Program-made: the position numbers and the translations under genes
In this document: piece after piece, positions 49,444 to 59,552 of the stretch
Numbering within the stretch: position 1 is the first letter of the stretch
How the letters are laid out: the number at the start of each line of letters is the position of its first letter
The notes under the pieces: model-generated
Databases searched by the model: none
What the model was told of the DNA's origin: nothing
What the model saw: the letters and a program-made list of their open reading frames with translations, nothing else
Assembly (NCBI GenBank): GCA_963763085.1
Contig: CAVXNB010000004.1
Location: forward strand, 1,610,498-1,674,497
Source of the DNA: CAVXNB01 sp963763085
GTDB taxonomy: Bacteria > Actinomycetota > Acidimicrobiia > Acidimicrobiales > Bog-793
Direction of reading: 5' to 3'
DNA length: 64,000 bases

Positions 49444-50357
49444 CGGCCCACCGCCTCCCGGAACACTTCGGACAGGCGGCGGCGTTCGAAGACGAACTCC
49501 GTGACACGCCCGGCGGCAGCGCGCCGCCTCCAACACGACGTCGCTGTCGGTGGAGTCGTCGAGGACGAGACGCACCTCGCCTCCGTCCATCTCCGACACG
49601 GTCACGCCGGGGATGCCCTGCGCCCAGGCGCCCTGGCGGTCTCCCTCCACCCGGACGCGCGAGGCGCCGCGCCCCGCTGGTTGCCAGCTCGTCGACGGTC
49701 CCGCTCGCCACCAGCCGACCGCGGTCGATGATGGCCACCGACTCGCAGAGGTCCTCGACCAGGTCGAGCTGGTGGCTCGAGAACAGCACGCATCGCCCGG
49801 CGTGGGCCTGCTCGACGAGCACCTCGCCGATGGCGTCGATGCCGGTCGGGTCGAGACCGGCGAAGCGGCTCGTCCAGCACCAGCACCTCAGGGTCGTGCA
49901 CCAGGGCCGCCGCCAGCTGCACCCGCTGCTGGTTGCCGTGCGACAGGGTCTCGACCTTGCTGGTTGCCCGGTCGGCCACATCCAGGCGCTCCAGCCACTG
50001 CTCGGTGGCAGCGGCGGCGCTGCGCGTGTCCATGCCGTGCAGTCGGCCGAGGTACTCGATCTCTTCTGCCACGAGCATGTTCGGGTAAAGGCCCCGCTCC
50101 TCTGGCATGTAGCCGAAGCGGCGGCGCTGGGCGGCCCCGACCGGCGCGCCGTTCCACCGCACCGACCCGGCGTCGAGGTCGGTGAGGCCGAAGATGGCCC
50201 GCATCGTCGTCGTCTTGCCGGCGCCGTTCGGGCCGAGGAATCCGACGACCTGGCCGGCGGGAACCGAGAAGCACAGGTCGTCGAGGGCCAGGACCGTTCC
50301 GTATGTTCGTCGCAGCCCCTCGAACTCGAGCGATGCTCCGGTCGTGGTTCGCGCCAT
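49440..50357 (-). CDS. ABC-2 exporter ATPase (NatA/CcmA-like), frameshifted
   Basis: About 305 residues. ATG at 50357 follows AGGAGG. LEFEGLRRTYGTVLALDDLC is the A-loop region, GFLGPNGAGKTTTMRAIFGL Walker A, GYMPEERGLYPNMLVAEEI the Q-loop, TLSHGNQQRVQLAAALVHDP the signature, VLVLDEPFAGLDPTGIDAIG Walker B/D-loop, and LFSSHQLDLVEDL the H-loop. The C-terminal domain ends LSEVFREAVGR. The signature reads LSHGN rather than LSGGQ, common in this exporter subgroup. Breaks lie near 49870, 49690 and 49500. Coupled to the permease. Confidence 0.92.
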
Positions 50358-50397
50358 CAGCCCTCCTTTCTTGTCCTGGAACGGCATAGTCTCACAG

Positions 50398-50430
50398 TGA
50401 TATCATAACGATACTCAAGTGGTATCATGC
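50398..50430. promoter_or_regulatory. GATAC/GTATC operator-like sites between ABC exporter and RHH gene
   Basis: GATATC (50399-50404) is followed by GATAC-TCAAGTG-GTATC (50410-50426), giving three or four copies of a GATAYC half-site in 30 bases. The position, between the exporter genes and a divergent ribbon-helix-helix gene, suits an RHH operator. Confidence 0.5.
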
Positions 50431-50533
50431 AAGTCAAGGGTACCGAACGGCCCGACAACACATCGTCGAAGGAGCAGTCAGCATGGTCGAGTTTGCTCTT
50501 CAACGGCTCTGGTAGCGGTCGCCTCTCAGGACG

Positions 50534-50734
50534 ATGAACGACCGCAAGAATGTGCTACTGCGGCTCGATCCGGCGGTTCATGACGCTCTCGCCAGGTGGG
50601 CAGCCGACGAGCTGCGCAGCACCAACGCCCAGATCGAGTTCCTCTTGCGGGGCGCGCTCAGCGTGGCGGGACGGATGCCCGCTCAGGTAGCGAAGATGCG
50701 CAAACGTGGCCGGCCGAGAACCGATGAGAAGTAG
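50534..50734 (+). CDS. Ribbon-helix-helix (Arc-like) DNA-binding protein
   Basis: A 66-residue protein. KNVLLRLDPAVHDALARWA is the strand-helix part and NAQIEFLLRGALSVAG the second helix of the Arc/MetJ fold, followed by a basic tail ending RKRGRPRTDEK. It is divergent from the ABC-2 exporter genes and probably autoregulates with them through the GATAC sites. No toxin gene is next to it, so an antitoxin role is less likely. Confidence 0.85.
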   Translation: MNDRKNVLLRLDPAVHDALARWAADELRSTNAQIEFLLRGALSVAGRMPAQVAKMRKRGRPRTDEK

Positions 50735-50828
50735 TCGGCACGACAAAGTGGCATTTGCGGCTCGCCGACCCACTGGAGTAGACGCGGCTGTTAGATCGAG
50801 TGTTGTGTCGGGAGAAGGGGACGAGGAC

Positions 50829-52255
50829 ATGAGCTACCAGAGCCTGGAGGAACTGCTGCAGGCCGTCGGCAATCCGGTGGAGATGGCGCGCAACTCACAG
50901 ATCGGGCCGTACGTCTACCCGGAGGTGCCAGGCGAGTTCTCGAACTGGCGGGACGAGCAGGTCGCCTGGGCGAGACCTGCGCCCTCTTCGACCAGTCCCA
51001 CCACATGACCGAGCTCTACGTCGAGGGCCCGGACGACGATCAGCCTCCTCTCCGACCTCGGCGTCAACACTTCAAGAACTTCGCGGTCAACAAGGCCAAG
51101 CAGTTCGTCGCCTGCAACCACGACGGCTACGTGATCGGCGACGGGATCCTCTTCTTCCTGGACGACAACAGCGTCGTCGCTCGTCGGCCGCCCTTCGGCG
51201 CACAACTGGGTCCAGTACCACGCCGAGACCGGCGACTACGACGTCACGGTCGAGCGCGACGAGCGCACCGCGGTCAACCCGACCGGCCGCCGCAAGGTCT
51301 ACCGCTTCCAGGTTCAGGGCCCAACGGAGGAGGTCATGGAGAGGGCGCGGCGGTCCGCTGCCGGAGATCAAGTTCTTCAACATGGGCGAGCTAACGATCG
51401 CCGGCCACACGGTGCGCGCGCTGCACCACGGGATGTCCGGCGCACCGGGGCTCGAGCTGTTCGGTCCGTGGGAGGAGGCGCGAGGAGGTGCGCGCCGCGA
51501 TCGTCGAGGCGGGCGGGACTTCGGGCTCGCGCCAGGTCGGCTCGCGCGTGTACGCGACGAACACGCTCGAATCGGGCTGGATACCGTGCCCGCTGCCGGC
51601 GGTCTTCACCGGCGAGAAGATGAAGGCCTACCGCGAGTGGCTGCCGGCGAACGGCTACGAGGCGACCGGCTCGCTCGGCGGGAGCTTCTACTCCGATGAC
51701 ATCGCTGACTACTACCTGACGCCGCACGAGCTCGGCTACTGGCCGTTCGTCAAGTTCGACCACGACTTCATCGGGCGGGAAGCGCTCGAGACGATGGCGG
51801 AGACACGCCGCGCCGCAAAAGGTCACGCTCGCCTGGAACGGCGAGGACGTCGCCCGCGCGATCGGCACGCTGTTCGAGAAGGGCGACCCGGCGAAGTACA
51901 TCGACCTGCCGCTCGTCGAACTACTCGACGTGGCCGTACGACAAGGTGCTGGCGAGGCGACAGATGGTCGGCGTCTCGACGTTCTCCGGCTACAGCTACA
52001 ACGAGCGCTCGATGCTCTCGCTGGCGATCGTCGATGTCGACGTCGAGATCGGCACCGAGGTCGACGCTGGTCTGGGGCGAGGAGGGCGGAGGATCGGCGA
52101 AGCCGGTGGTCGAGCGCGCACGTGCAGATCGAGATCCGCGCTGTCGTCAGCCCGTGCCCTACTCGGAGGTCGCTCGCACGACCTACGCCGAGGGCTGGCG
52201 CACCAAAGCGGCCGGCGGTCTGACTCAGGGAGATCACAAGCGCTCGGGTGGATAG
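50829..52255 (+). CDS. GcvT/LigM-like tetrahydrofolate-dependent O-demethylase, frameshifted
   Basis: About 470 residues of the aminomethyltransferase family, closest in pattern to vanillate/3-O-methylgallate O-demethylase (LigM) and syringate demethylase (DesA). NPVEMARNSQIGPYVYPEVP is the family start, LFDQSHHMTELYVEGPDA follows, NKAKQFVACNHDGYVIGDGI the folate-contact core, LRALHHGMSGAPGLELFG-like sequence follows, and TLESGWIPCPLPAVFTGEKM with FVKFDHDFIGREALETM closes the core. The end reads VPYSEVARTTYAEGWRTKAA. About nine indels break it. It would move a methyl group from a methoxyaromatic to tetrahydrofolate. Confidence 0.85.
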
Positions 52256-52292
52256 GGTCGGCCTGAAGCGCGACGCACCGGGGGGCCAAACC

Positions 52293-53197
52293 GTGTCAAA
52301 GGCAATCGATCTGGACTCGGTGGTAGCCATCGATGTGCACACTCACGTCCACCGGTCACATGCGCGGAGAAGGAGCCTGAGGTCGACGAGCACCAGAAGG
52401 CCTTCTACTCCTACTTCAAGACCGAACCGACGTTGCTCACCGTGCACGACATCGCCGCCTACTACCGGGAGCGGCGGATGATCTGCGTCACCTTCACCCT
52501 GGATGCCACGACTGCCACCGGCACGCCGCCTGCCGTGGGCAACGATGAAGTGCTTGAACTGGCGGCCGAGCATCCTGACGTCGTCATACCCTTCGTCTCG
52601 CTCGATCCCCACTTGGGCAAGGCCGCAATCGTCGAGCTGAGGCGACTCGTGGCGACGGGGCTCGTCCGCGGGTTCAAGTTTCACCCGAGCCTGCAGGCCT
52701 TCTGGCCGAACGATCGGACCTTCTACCCCCTCTACGAGGCCATCGCTGAGGCGGGGCTGCCGGCGTTGTTCCACACCGGGCAGACAGGGGTGGGCGCCGG
52801 CGAGCCGGGTGGACGTGGGGTACGAACCAAGTACGCCAACCCCATGGCCCTCGACGATGTGGCTGTTGATTTCCCCGAGCTGACGATCATCCTCGCGCAC
52901 CCGTCCTTCCCCTGGCAGGACGAGGCCCTCTCGGTCGCCCTGCACAAACCGAGCGTCTACATCGACCTCTCGGGCTGGTCTCCGAAGTACTTTCCGGCCA
53001 ACTTGATCCAGTATGCGAACACCCTTCTTCGCCATAAGGTGCTCTTCGGTTCGGATTTTCCGGTCATCACCCCCGACCGCTGGATGGCCGACTTCGAGCA
53101 GCTCCCCATCAAGGACGAGGTCCGACCGCTGATCCTGAAGGAGAACGCCGCACGCCTCTTCGGGCTGTTGCCTGCAGACTACGCCGGATCTGACTAG
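52293..53197 (+). CDS. Amidohydrolase-2 family hydrolase/decarboxylase, one frameshift
   Basis: About 300 residues. GTG at 52293 gives SKAIDLDSVVAIDVHTHVHR with the HxH metal motif. After an indel near 52375 the protein continues YYRERRMICVTFTLDATTAT, LVRGFKFHPSLQAFWPNDRT, LPALFHTGQTG, IILAHPSFPWQDEALSVAL and KVLFGSDFPVITPDRW (catalytic Asp). This is the ACMSD-like branch, which hydrolyses or decarboxylates aromatic-derived acids; a 4-hydroxyphenyl-beta-ketoacyl-CoA hydrolase (CouO-like) is one candidate. It lies just after the LigM-like gene, pointing to lignin-aromatic catabolism. Confidence 0.83.
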
Positions 53198-53239
53198 ACG
53201 CTCCTCCGGCCGGCGTCTGAGGGCGGGGTCCGCAAACGA

Positions 53240-53944
53240 TCACGCCAGCTCGAGCAGAAGCGCGGCGAGCTCCTCGGGACGGTTGTGGGGAATCATGTGA
53301 CCGGTATTGATCTCTCGATAGCTCCAGGCGGGCGAAGCCTGTGCCCGTTTGGCGGCTTGCCAAAAGGAACTCCTGCCAGAGTCCGGCGGCTCGTCGGTCG
53401 CCTTGATGTAGGTCCTCGAGAAGGGGTAGTCCTCGAGCGGACGCGCAAGGCGCACCGGCTCGGTGAAGCACCCAATTGGGTGAGGCCGGCGCCGTGGGAG
53501 CGCCCATGCAGCCTCTCGTGGATCGTCGAACTCACGTTCCAGGGGTGGTACCAGCCACTCCGAGCCGATCTGTGTGAGGGGGGCCGTCGCTTGTTGGCAG
53601 GTGAGGTCGTAGAGGCTCTCGCCGTCGGAGGGCACAAAGGCGTCGAGATAGACGAGATGGCGGACTCGTTCTGCGACATGTGCGAGGGCACCCGTGACGA
53701 CGCAGCCGCCGTATGAGTACCCCACGAGCACGATCTCCCGCAGGTCCTCGTAGCTCACGGCGTTGACGACATCAGTGACGTGCGTCGTGAGGTCGACCAA
53801 GGGGCTCGCGAGATGCGCTCGCTCTCCGAGACCCGTGAGGCTGGGGGTGAACACCTCATGTCCCTGCCCCGCGAGCAACGGACGCACCTTGCGGAAGGTG
53901 TGGGCACCGGACCATGCGCCGTGCACTAGGACGTACGTTGCCAT
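53240..53944 (-). CDS. Alpha/beta fold hydrolase
   Basis: An intact 234-residue protein. TYVLVHGAWSGAHTFRKVRP is the oxyanion HG motif, IVLVGYSYGGCVVTGALAHV the nucleophile elbow with Ser, and REINTGHMIPHNRPEELAAL holds the catalytic His; the acidic residue is probably in the loop near SRTYIKATDE. It resembles EstC-type esterases and acts on small esters or lactones. It is transcribed towards the amidohydrolase and away from the CoxL-like gene. The role is unknown. Confidence 0.87.
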   Translation of the reverse strand: MATYVLVHGAWSGAHTFRKVRPLLAGQGHEVFTPSLTGLGERAHLASPLVDLTTHVTDVVNAVSYEDLREIVLVGYSYGGCVVTGALAHVAERVRHLVYLDAFVPSDGESLYDLTCQQATAPLTQIGSEWLVPPLEREFDDPREAAWALPRRRPHPIGCFTEPVRLARPLEDYPFSRTYIKATDEPPDSGRSSFWQAAKRAQASPAWSYREINTGHMIPHNRPEELAALLLELA

Positions 53945-54070
53945 CGGCTGTCGCTCCTGCCTGCCGCGATGGGTTTAGCTCACCCCCGCGGTCAGCTCAA
54001 GTGACTACAACGGGCTGAGGCGAGGGCGACTGATTAGCCTGTGCGCGAGTACCGACCGAAGGGCTGACTC

Positions 54071-56366
54071 GTGAGCATCCTTGGCAACCGCGGTCTTGCG
54101 CAAAGAGGACCCCAAATTCCTGACAGTGGGCGGGTCCTACGTTGACGACCTGGAGATCCCGGGCGCTGCGTGGGTGACCTACGTACGCTCGCCGGATGCC
54201 CACGCCCGGATCGCACGGATCGACACTGCCGCCGCCCTTGGAGCGCCGGGGGTTCTCGACGTGTTCACCGCAGCGGACCTCCAGTTGCCACCGCTCCCAA
54301 TGGAGCTGCCGATGCTGAACCCGGCGATGGCGCGCCCGTTGCTTGCCGACGGCGTGGTCAGGTTCGTGGGCGAAGCGGTCGCCGCGGTTGTGGCGGAGAC
54401 CAAGGCCCAGGCACGCGACGGGGCTGATCTCGTCGAGGTGGACTACGAGCCGTTGCCGGTCGTGGTGAACCCCGAGGAGTCGGCCGCGTCGGAGACGCTG
54501 TTGTTCGAGGCGGCCGGCAGCAACGTCGCGCTGGAGCTGTCGTTCGGCCGCGACGAGGCCCTGTTCGACGGCTGCGAGGTGGTGGTGACCCAGCGGGCTG
54601 TCAACCAGCGCCTGGCCCCCTGCCCGCTGGAGGTCCGCGCCGCCGCCGCCCGCGTCGAGGAGGACGGGCGCCTCACCTTCTGGGTCTCGAGTCAGAACCC
54701 GTTCGCAGCGCGAGAGCTGCTCGCGAAGGTGCTCGAGATCGAGCCGGAGAAGATTCGTGTGATCGCTCCCGACGTGGGTGGCGGCTTCGGCTCGAAGATA
54801 TTCAGCTATCCCGAGGAGCTGCTCGTGGCCTGGATGGCGGTGCGTCTGCGACGCCCGGTGCGATGGACCGAGACCCGCTCCGAGAGCATGGTGAGTCTCG
54901 GCCACGGGCGCGCTCAGGTCCAGCAGATCACGATCGGCGGAGCTCGCGACGGTACCGTCGAGCGCGTACCGGCTCGAGATCATCCAGGATGCCGGCGCGT
55001 ACTCGGCACTCGGGACGTTTCTTCCGATGTTCACGAGGACGATGCTCACAGGCACGTACGACATCGAGAAGGCGGAGTGCAACGCCGTGTCGGTTGTCAC
55101 CAACACCACCCCGATCGTCGCCTATCGAGGTGCGGGACGCCCGGAAGCCGCGGCAGCCATCGAGCGGGCTCTGGACCTGTTCGCGGCGGAGATCTCGATG
55201 GACCCCGCCGAGGTGCGGCGGCGCAACCTGGTCATGGGCACCGCCCCCTTCCCTTTCACGACCCCCACGGGCACCGTCTACGACATCGGCGACTACGGGA
55301 AGGCGCTCGAGATGCTCCTTGCAGCCGCCGGCTACGACGAGCTGCGAGCCGAACAGGCGACCCGGCGGCTGTCGAACGACCCGGTGCAGCTCGGGCTCGG
55401 GCTCGCGGTCTACGTCGAGGTCACCAACGGCCTTCCCGGCGGCGAATTCTCCTCGGTTGAGGTCCGCCCGGACGGCACCGCGCTGGTGAAGACCGGTACC
55501 TCGTCCCATGGGCAGGGGCACGCCACCGCTTGGTCGATGCTCGTTGCGGAGACGCTCGGGCTGCGTCTCGAGGACGTGGAGGTCGTCCACTCCGACACCG
55601 ACCTCGTGGCGCGAGGACTCGGGACCTACGCCTCGCGCTCGCTGCAGACAGCAGGTGTCGCCGCGAGGCAGGCGGCGTCCGAGGTCCTCGACCTGGCGAA
55701 GCAGCTCGCCTCCGACCTGTTGGAGGCCGATCCCGCCGACATCGTGGTGAGCGAGGCGGGAGGAGGGCTGCACGTGGCGGGGTCTCCGTCGCCCCACCTC
55801 GGCTGGAGCGAGCTGGCCGAGTCGGCTGCGCGGAACGGCTCGCCGCTCGCAGCCGAGGTCGACTTCGTCCCCTCGGGTCCCACCTTCCCGTTCGGTGCCC
55901 ACCTGGCCGTGGTGGAGGTGGACACCGACACAGGCAAGGTGGTGCTTCGGCGCCTCGTGGCAGTCGACGACGCCGGGCGGATCGTGAACCCGCTGCTCGC
56001 AGAGGGCCAGGTTCACGGGGGCCTGGCCCAAGGGGTGGCCCAGGCGCTGCTCGAGGAGTTCAGCTACGACGCCAACGGCAACCCGCTCACGAGCACGCTG
56101 GCGGACTACACGTTCATCAGCGCCGCCGAGCTGCCCAGCTTCGAGACCTTCTCGATGGAGACCCCGACCCCGGTCAACCAGCTCGGAGCGAAGGGGATCG
56201 GCGAGTCCGGCACGATCGGGTCGACACCCACGGTACAGAATGCCGTGGTCGACGCGCTCTCACATCTCGGAGTGCGTCACGTCGACATGCCGACTACGCC
56301 GGAACGCGTGTGTGGCGAGCGATCACCGCGGCGCAAGGCGGCAATCCAGCGGCCGAAGCACCGTAA
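54071..56366 (+). CDS. Xanthine dehydrogenase family molybdopterin-binding subunit (second CoxL-like), frameshifted
   Basis: About 765 residues. GTG at 54071 gives SILGNR, then after an indel LRKEDPKFLTVGGSYVDDLE, the usual N-terminus. APDVGGGFGSKIFSYPEELL (about residue 240) and IVAYRGAGRPEAAAAIERAL are Moco loops, GTSSHGQGHATAWSMLVAET carries the Gln-Gly contact, and LGAKGIGESGTIGSTPTVQN the catalytic Glu. The AYRGAGRPEA loop places it with the form II / aldehyde or aromatic hydroxylase group, not true CO dehydrogenase. Breaks lie near 54090, 54965 and 56310. No FAD or iron-sulfur subunit is adjacent, so partners must be elsewhere. Confidence 0.9.
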
Positions 56367-56440
56367 CCCAGAGGCACAAGACCGGTCGTGGCCGCAGACC
56401 ACCGGGTCCCGCTCGCGGTCGGTCGGCCGCGATTCCTGGG

Positions 56441-57468
56441 TCAGCCGGGCACGAGGACGGCGCGTCCACGACCTCGCCGGCGCGCAACCGTCCGAGCACC
56501 TCGTTTACCTCATCGAGCCCGTAGCGCTCGGTGCGCAGCACGATCGCTCCGGCGGCGTGAAGCTCGAGCAGCTCGAAAAGGTCGGGCCACGTGCCCACGA
56601 GGTTCGCCATCACCGTGTGCTCGTTGGCCACGAGCGAAGTGGAGTCGGCGCACAGCATCCCCCCATAGCCGACCACCGAGAAGGTCCCCCCGCGGGCCAG
56701 AGCTTCCATCGAGGTGGTGCGACTCGCGTCCGAACCGACGAAATCGAACACGAGATCCGCGCCGCGGCCGTCGGTTACCTCGCGCACGGCTTCGACGGCT
56801 CCCGGGGAGTCGACCACGAGCCCGGCTCCGAGCTCCGAGGCGAGCCGGCGTCGCCGCTCGTCGGTGTCCACCGCGACGACCGTGCTCGAGCCGAGCAAAC
56901 CCAACAGCTGCAACGCGATATGACCCACGCCGCCGATACCGATCACGACCGATGTCGTGCCAGGACGAGCAAGGTGAGCCACGCGGCGTACTGCGTGATA
57001 GGCGGTCAGGCCGGCGTCCGCATGGGGCGCGACGTCGGCGGGGTCGAGGCCGGGGGCGAGCTTGACGATCGACCGCTCCGTGGTGAGCAGGTACTCGGCA
57101 AACCCACCGTCGCGCGAAAGCCCGGTGACCGCGCCGTGCGAACAGAACATGTCGTTTCCGCGCCGGCAGGCGAGACACAGCCCGCAGCTGTGGGCGGGAT
57201 AGACGACTACCGCATCGCCGGTGTGAACGGTCGACACCCCGTCGCCAACCGCCTCCACCCATCCGGCATTCTCGTGGCCGAGCACACGCGGTAGCGCGAC
57301 ACCCGCTGGCTCCATGAGGCCGTCGATCGAGTGCAGGTCGGTGGCGCAGACTCCAGCGCCGCCGAGACGCACGAGCACGTCGGCCGGCCCGCTTGGCTCG
57401 GGGATCGGGACGTCGACGAACTCGAGCGGACGGTGGTACTCGCGCAGCAGGGCCGCCTTCACGCCCAT
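56441..57468 (-). CDS. Zinc-dependent alcohol dehydrogenase (MDR family), one frameshift
   Basis: About 341 residues. GVCATDLHSIDG and RVLGHENAGWVEAVGDG give the catalytic zinc Cys and His-Glu; the structural zinc loop is CGLCLACRRGNDMFC. TSVVIGIGGVGHIALQLLGL is the NAD(P) site. The true ending after an indel near 56465 is GRAVLVPG at 56441. It oxidises primary or secondary alcohols. It diverges from the carboxylase cluster with only 237 bases between, so a shared promoter region and pathway (alcohol to ketone, then carboxylation) are plausible but unproven. Confidence 0.9.
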
Positions 57469-57705
57469 CCCACTGTGTGCAAGTCGACGATCCCCCCGTG
57501 CTCACCGTCTGGCCAGAGCAAGTCTAAGAGCCAAGGCCATGTAACCGCCGATCGGAGCCTCATACGACGGTCGCGCACCCACGCGCGGGGAGACATCCTC
57601 TCCCCGTCGTCGCGTTCGCTGTTGTGCAAGGCTGAGGGCGCATTTCGAGCGACAGGCTGCGAGAGCAGCGAGCGTAAGGGTTCTCCTTCGGAGAGAGGAG
57701 TTGTC

Positions 57706-59539
57706 GTGCCTTCGGAACAGAAGAGGGGCCCTTTCCCCCTGCCATCGGAGATCACCGACGTGCTGGGTGCCGAACGGTGGGCCTCGATGTACCCCTACTT
57801 CACCAGGTTCCAGCCCGAGGACGACAAGCGGTTCTGGTTCTACAACTCGATGCACTTCCCCGAACCCATGCCTGCCTTCGACGCGATCACGGCCGAGATC
57901 CCCTACACGGCGATCGGGGCCAACACGGCCCGGGTCTTCGTTTTCCCCACCACCCTCGGGATCGAGCACCGCATCGTGAACGGGCGCGTCTACATCACGG
58001 CGAACCCGGTTACCGACCCCGAGGAGATCCAACGTCGGTTGGAGATCTTCCAGCGACACCGCGGGTTACTACTACCAGAACTGGGACGAGCTCTACGGAC
58101 AGTGGAAGGTGCGAATCCGCGACCTGATCAGCGAGCTGGAGGAGATCGAGGTCCCCGAGCTGGGCGAGGTGGACGATGAACTGGTGGTCACCGAGGCCCG
58201 TGGCTTCGCCTCGAACCACCTCGTGCGCGAGCGCTACCACCGCTGTATCGACCTGTTCTCGAAGATGTGGAACTACCACACCGAGTTCCTGATGCTCGGC
58301 TACGGCGCCTACGTCGTGTTCTTCGATTTCCTGCAAAAAGCCTTTCCGGAGATCCCCGACCAGGCAGTGGCTCGCATGGTCGCCGGGATCGACGTGATCA
58401 TGTACCGGCCCGACGAGGAGCTGAAGCGGCTGGCCAAGCTGGCCGTCGAGCTGGGCGTGGACGACCTGTTCCCCGAGGACGCGGATCCTGCAGTCCTGTT
58501 CGCGACACTGGGGGACAGGGGCGAAGGCGGGGCGAAGTGGCTGGAGGAGTACCAAGCCAGTGCCGTTCCGTGGTTCTACGTCTCCACCGGGGATGGCTTC
58601 TACCACCACCATCGCAGTTGGCTGGACAATCCCGCCGTACCGTTCTCCGCTCTCACGCGCTACGTGCAGCGCGTCCGCGACGGCGAGGATCTCCGCCGCC
58701 CCACTGCCCGGCTGCAAGAGGAGCGGGACCAATTCGCCGAGCGCTACCGGGCGCTGCTCTCCAGTGACGACGAACGTGCGGCCTTCGACCAGATGCTGGG
58801 CCTCTGCAGGCTCGTGTTCCCGTACGTGGAGGAGCACAAGTTCTACTGCGAGCACTGGTTCACGACCCAGTTCTTCGCGAAGATCCGAGAGTTCGGCAAG
58901 CTGCTGGAGCGCTTCGGTCTCCTCGACGACTCGGAGGACGTCTTTCAGCTCCAGCACTACGAGATCGACCAGGCCCTCGCCGACGTCATGCTGGCGTGGG
59001 CTGCCGGCGCCCCACCGGTGGGAGCGGGCCATCTGAAGCCCATCGTCGCCGAGCGCAAGGCCATCTTGGAGGTGCTGTCGACGTGGGCGGCGCCCCCGGC
59101 GCTAGGTCCTGAGCCCGAGGCGCTCAACGACCCGGCCGTCAAGATGCTCTGGGGCATCACGGGCGAGACCATCAGAGGATGGGCGAAGGCCACTGACCTT
59201 TCCGAAGACGAGGTACGGGGCTTCGCCGCTTCACCGGGGGTGGTGGAGGGGATAGCGCACGTGCTGATGAGCGTGAACGACATCGGACAGGTCGAGGCAG
59301 GCGAGATTTTGGTCTGTCCGGTCACCGCGCCGAGCTGGGGCCCTGTGTTCGGCAAGATCCTCGCAGCGGTGTCGGACATCGGCGGGATCATGTCCCACGC
59401 AGCCATCGTCGCCCGCGAGTACGGCATGCCGGCGGTGGTCGGGACCGGCACAGCCACGCAGCGCATCAAGACAGGGGACCGGCTGCGGGTCGACGGTGAC
59501 GAAGGGCTGGTCACGATACTGGCGCGGGGCGGGCCGTGA
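57706..59539 (+). CDS. PEP-utilising phosphohistidine-domain subunit, phenylphosphate-synthase-alpha-like
   Basis: About 611 residues. GTG at 57706 follows GAGAGAGGAG. The first 500 residues are a helical region typical of PEP-utilising proteins (WASMYPYFTRFQPEDDKRFW; YNSMHFPEPMPAFDAITAEI; YYYQNWDELYGQWKVRIRDL; RAAFDQMLGLCRLVFPYVEE). The C-terminal swivelling domain has IGGIMSHAAIVAREYGMPAV with the phosphorylatable His. There is no ATP-grasp domain and no PEP-binding barrel. Size and domain content match the 70 kDa alpha subunit of phenylphosphate synthase, with the ATP domain in the next gene. One indel near 58065. It would pass phosphate from ATP via His to a substrate hydroxyl or enol. 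Confidence 0.82.
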
Positions 59540-59552
59540 GGGGGTCCGTCGG

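Noticed and set aside
50534..50734. Antitoxin of a toxin-antitoxin pair
   Set aside because: No toxin-like gene is adjacent; the divergent ABC exporter with shared sites explains it better.
54928..56031. Long open frame on the minus strand opposite the second CoxL-like gene
   Set aside because: It is antisense to a strongly conserved enzyme, has no recognisable domain, and reflects high-GC codon bias.
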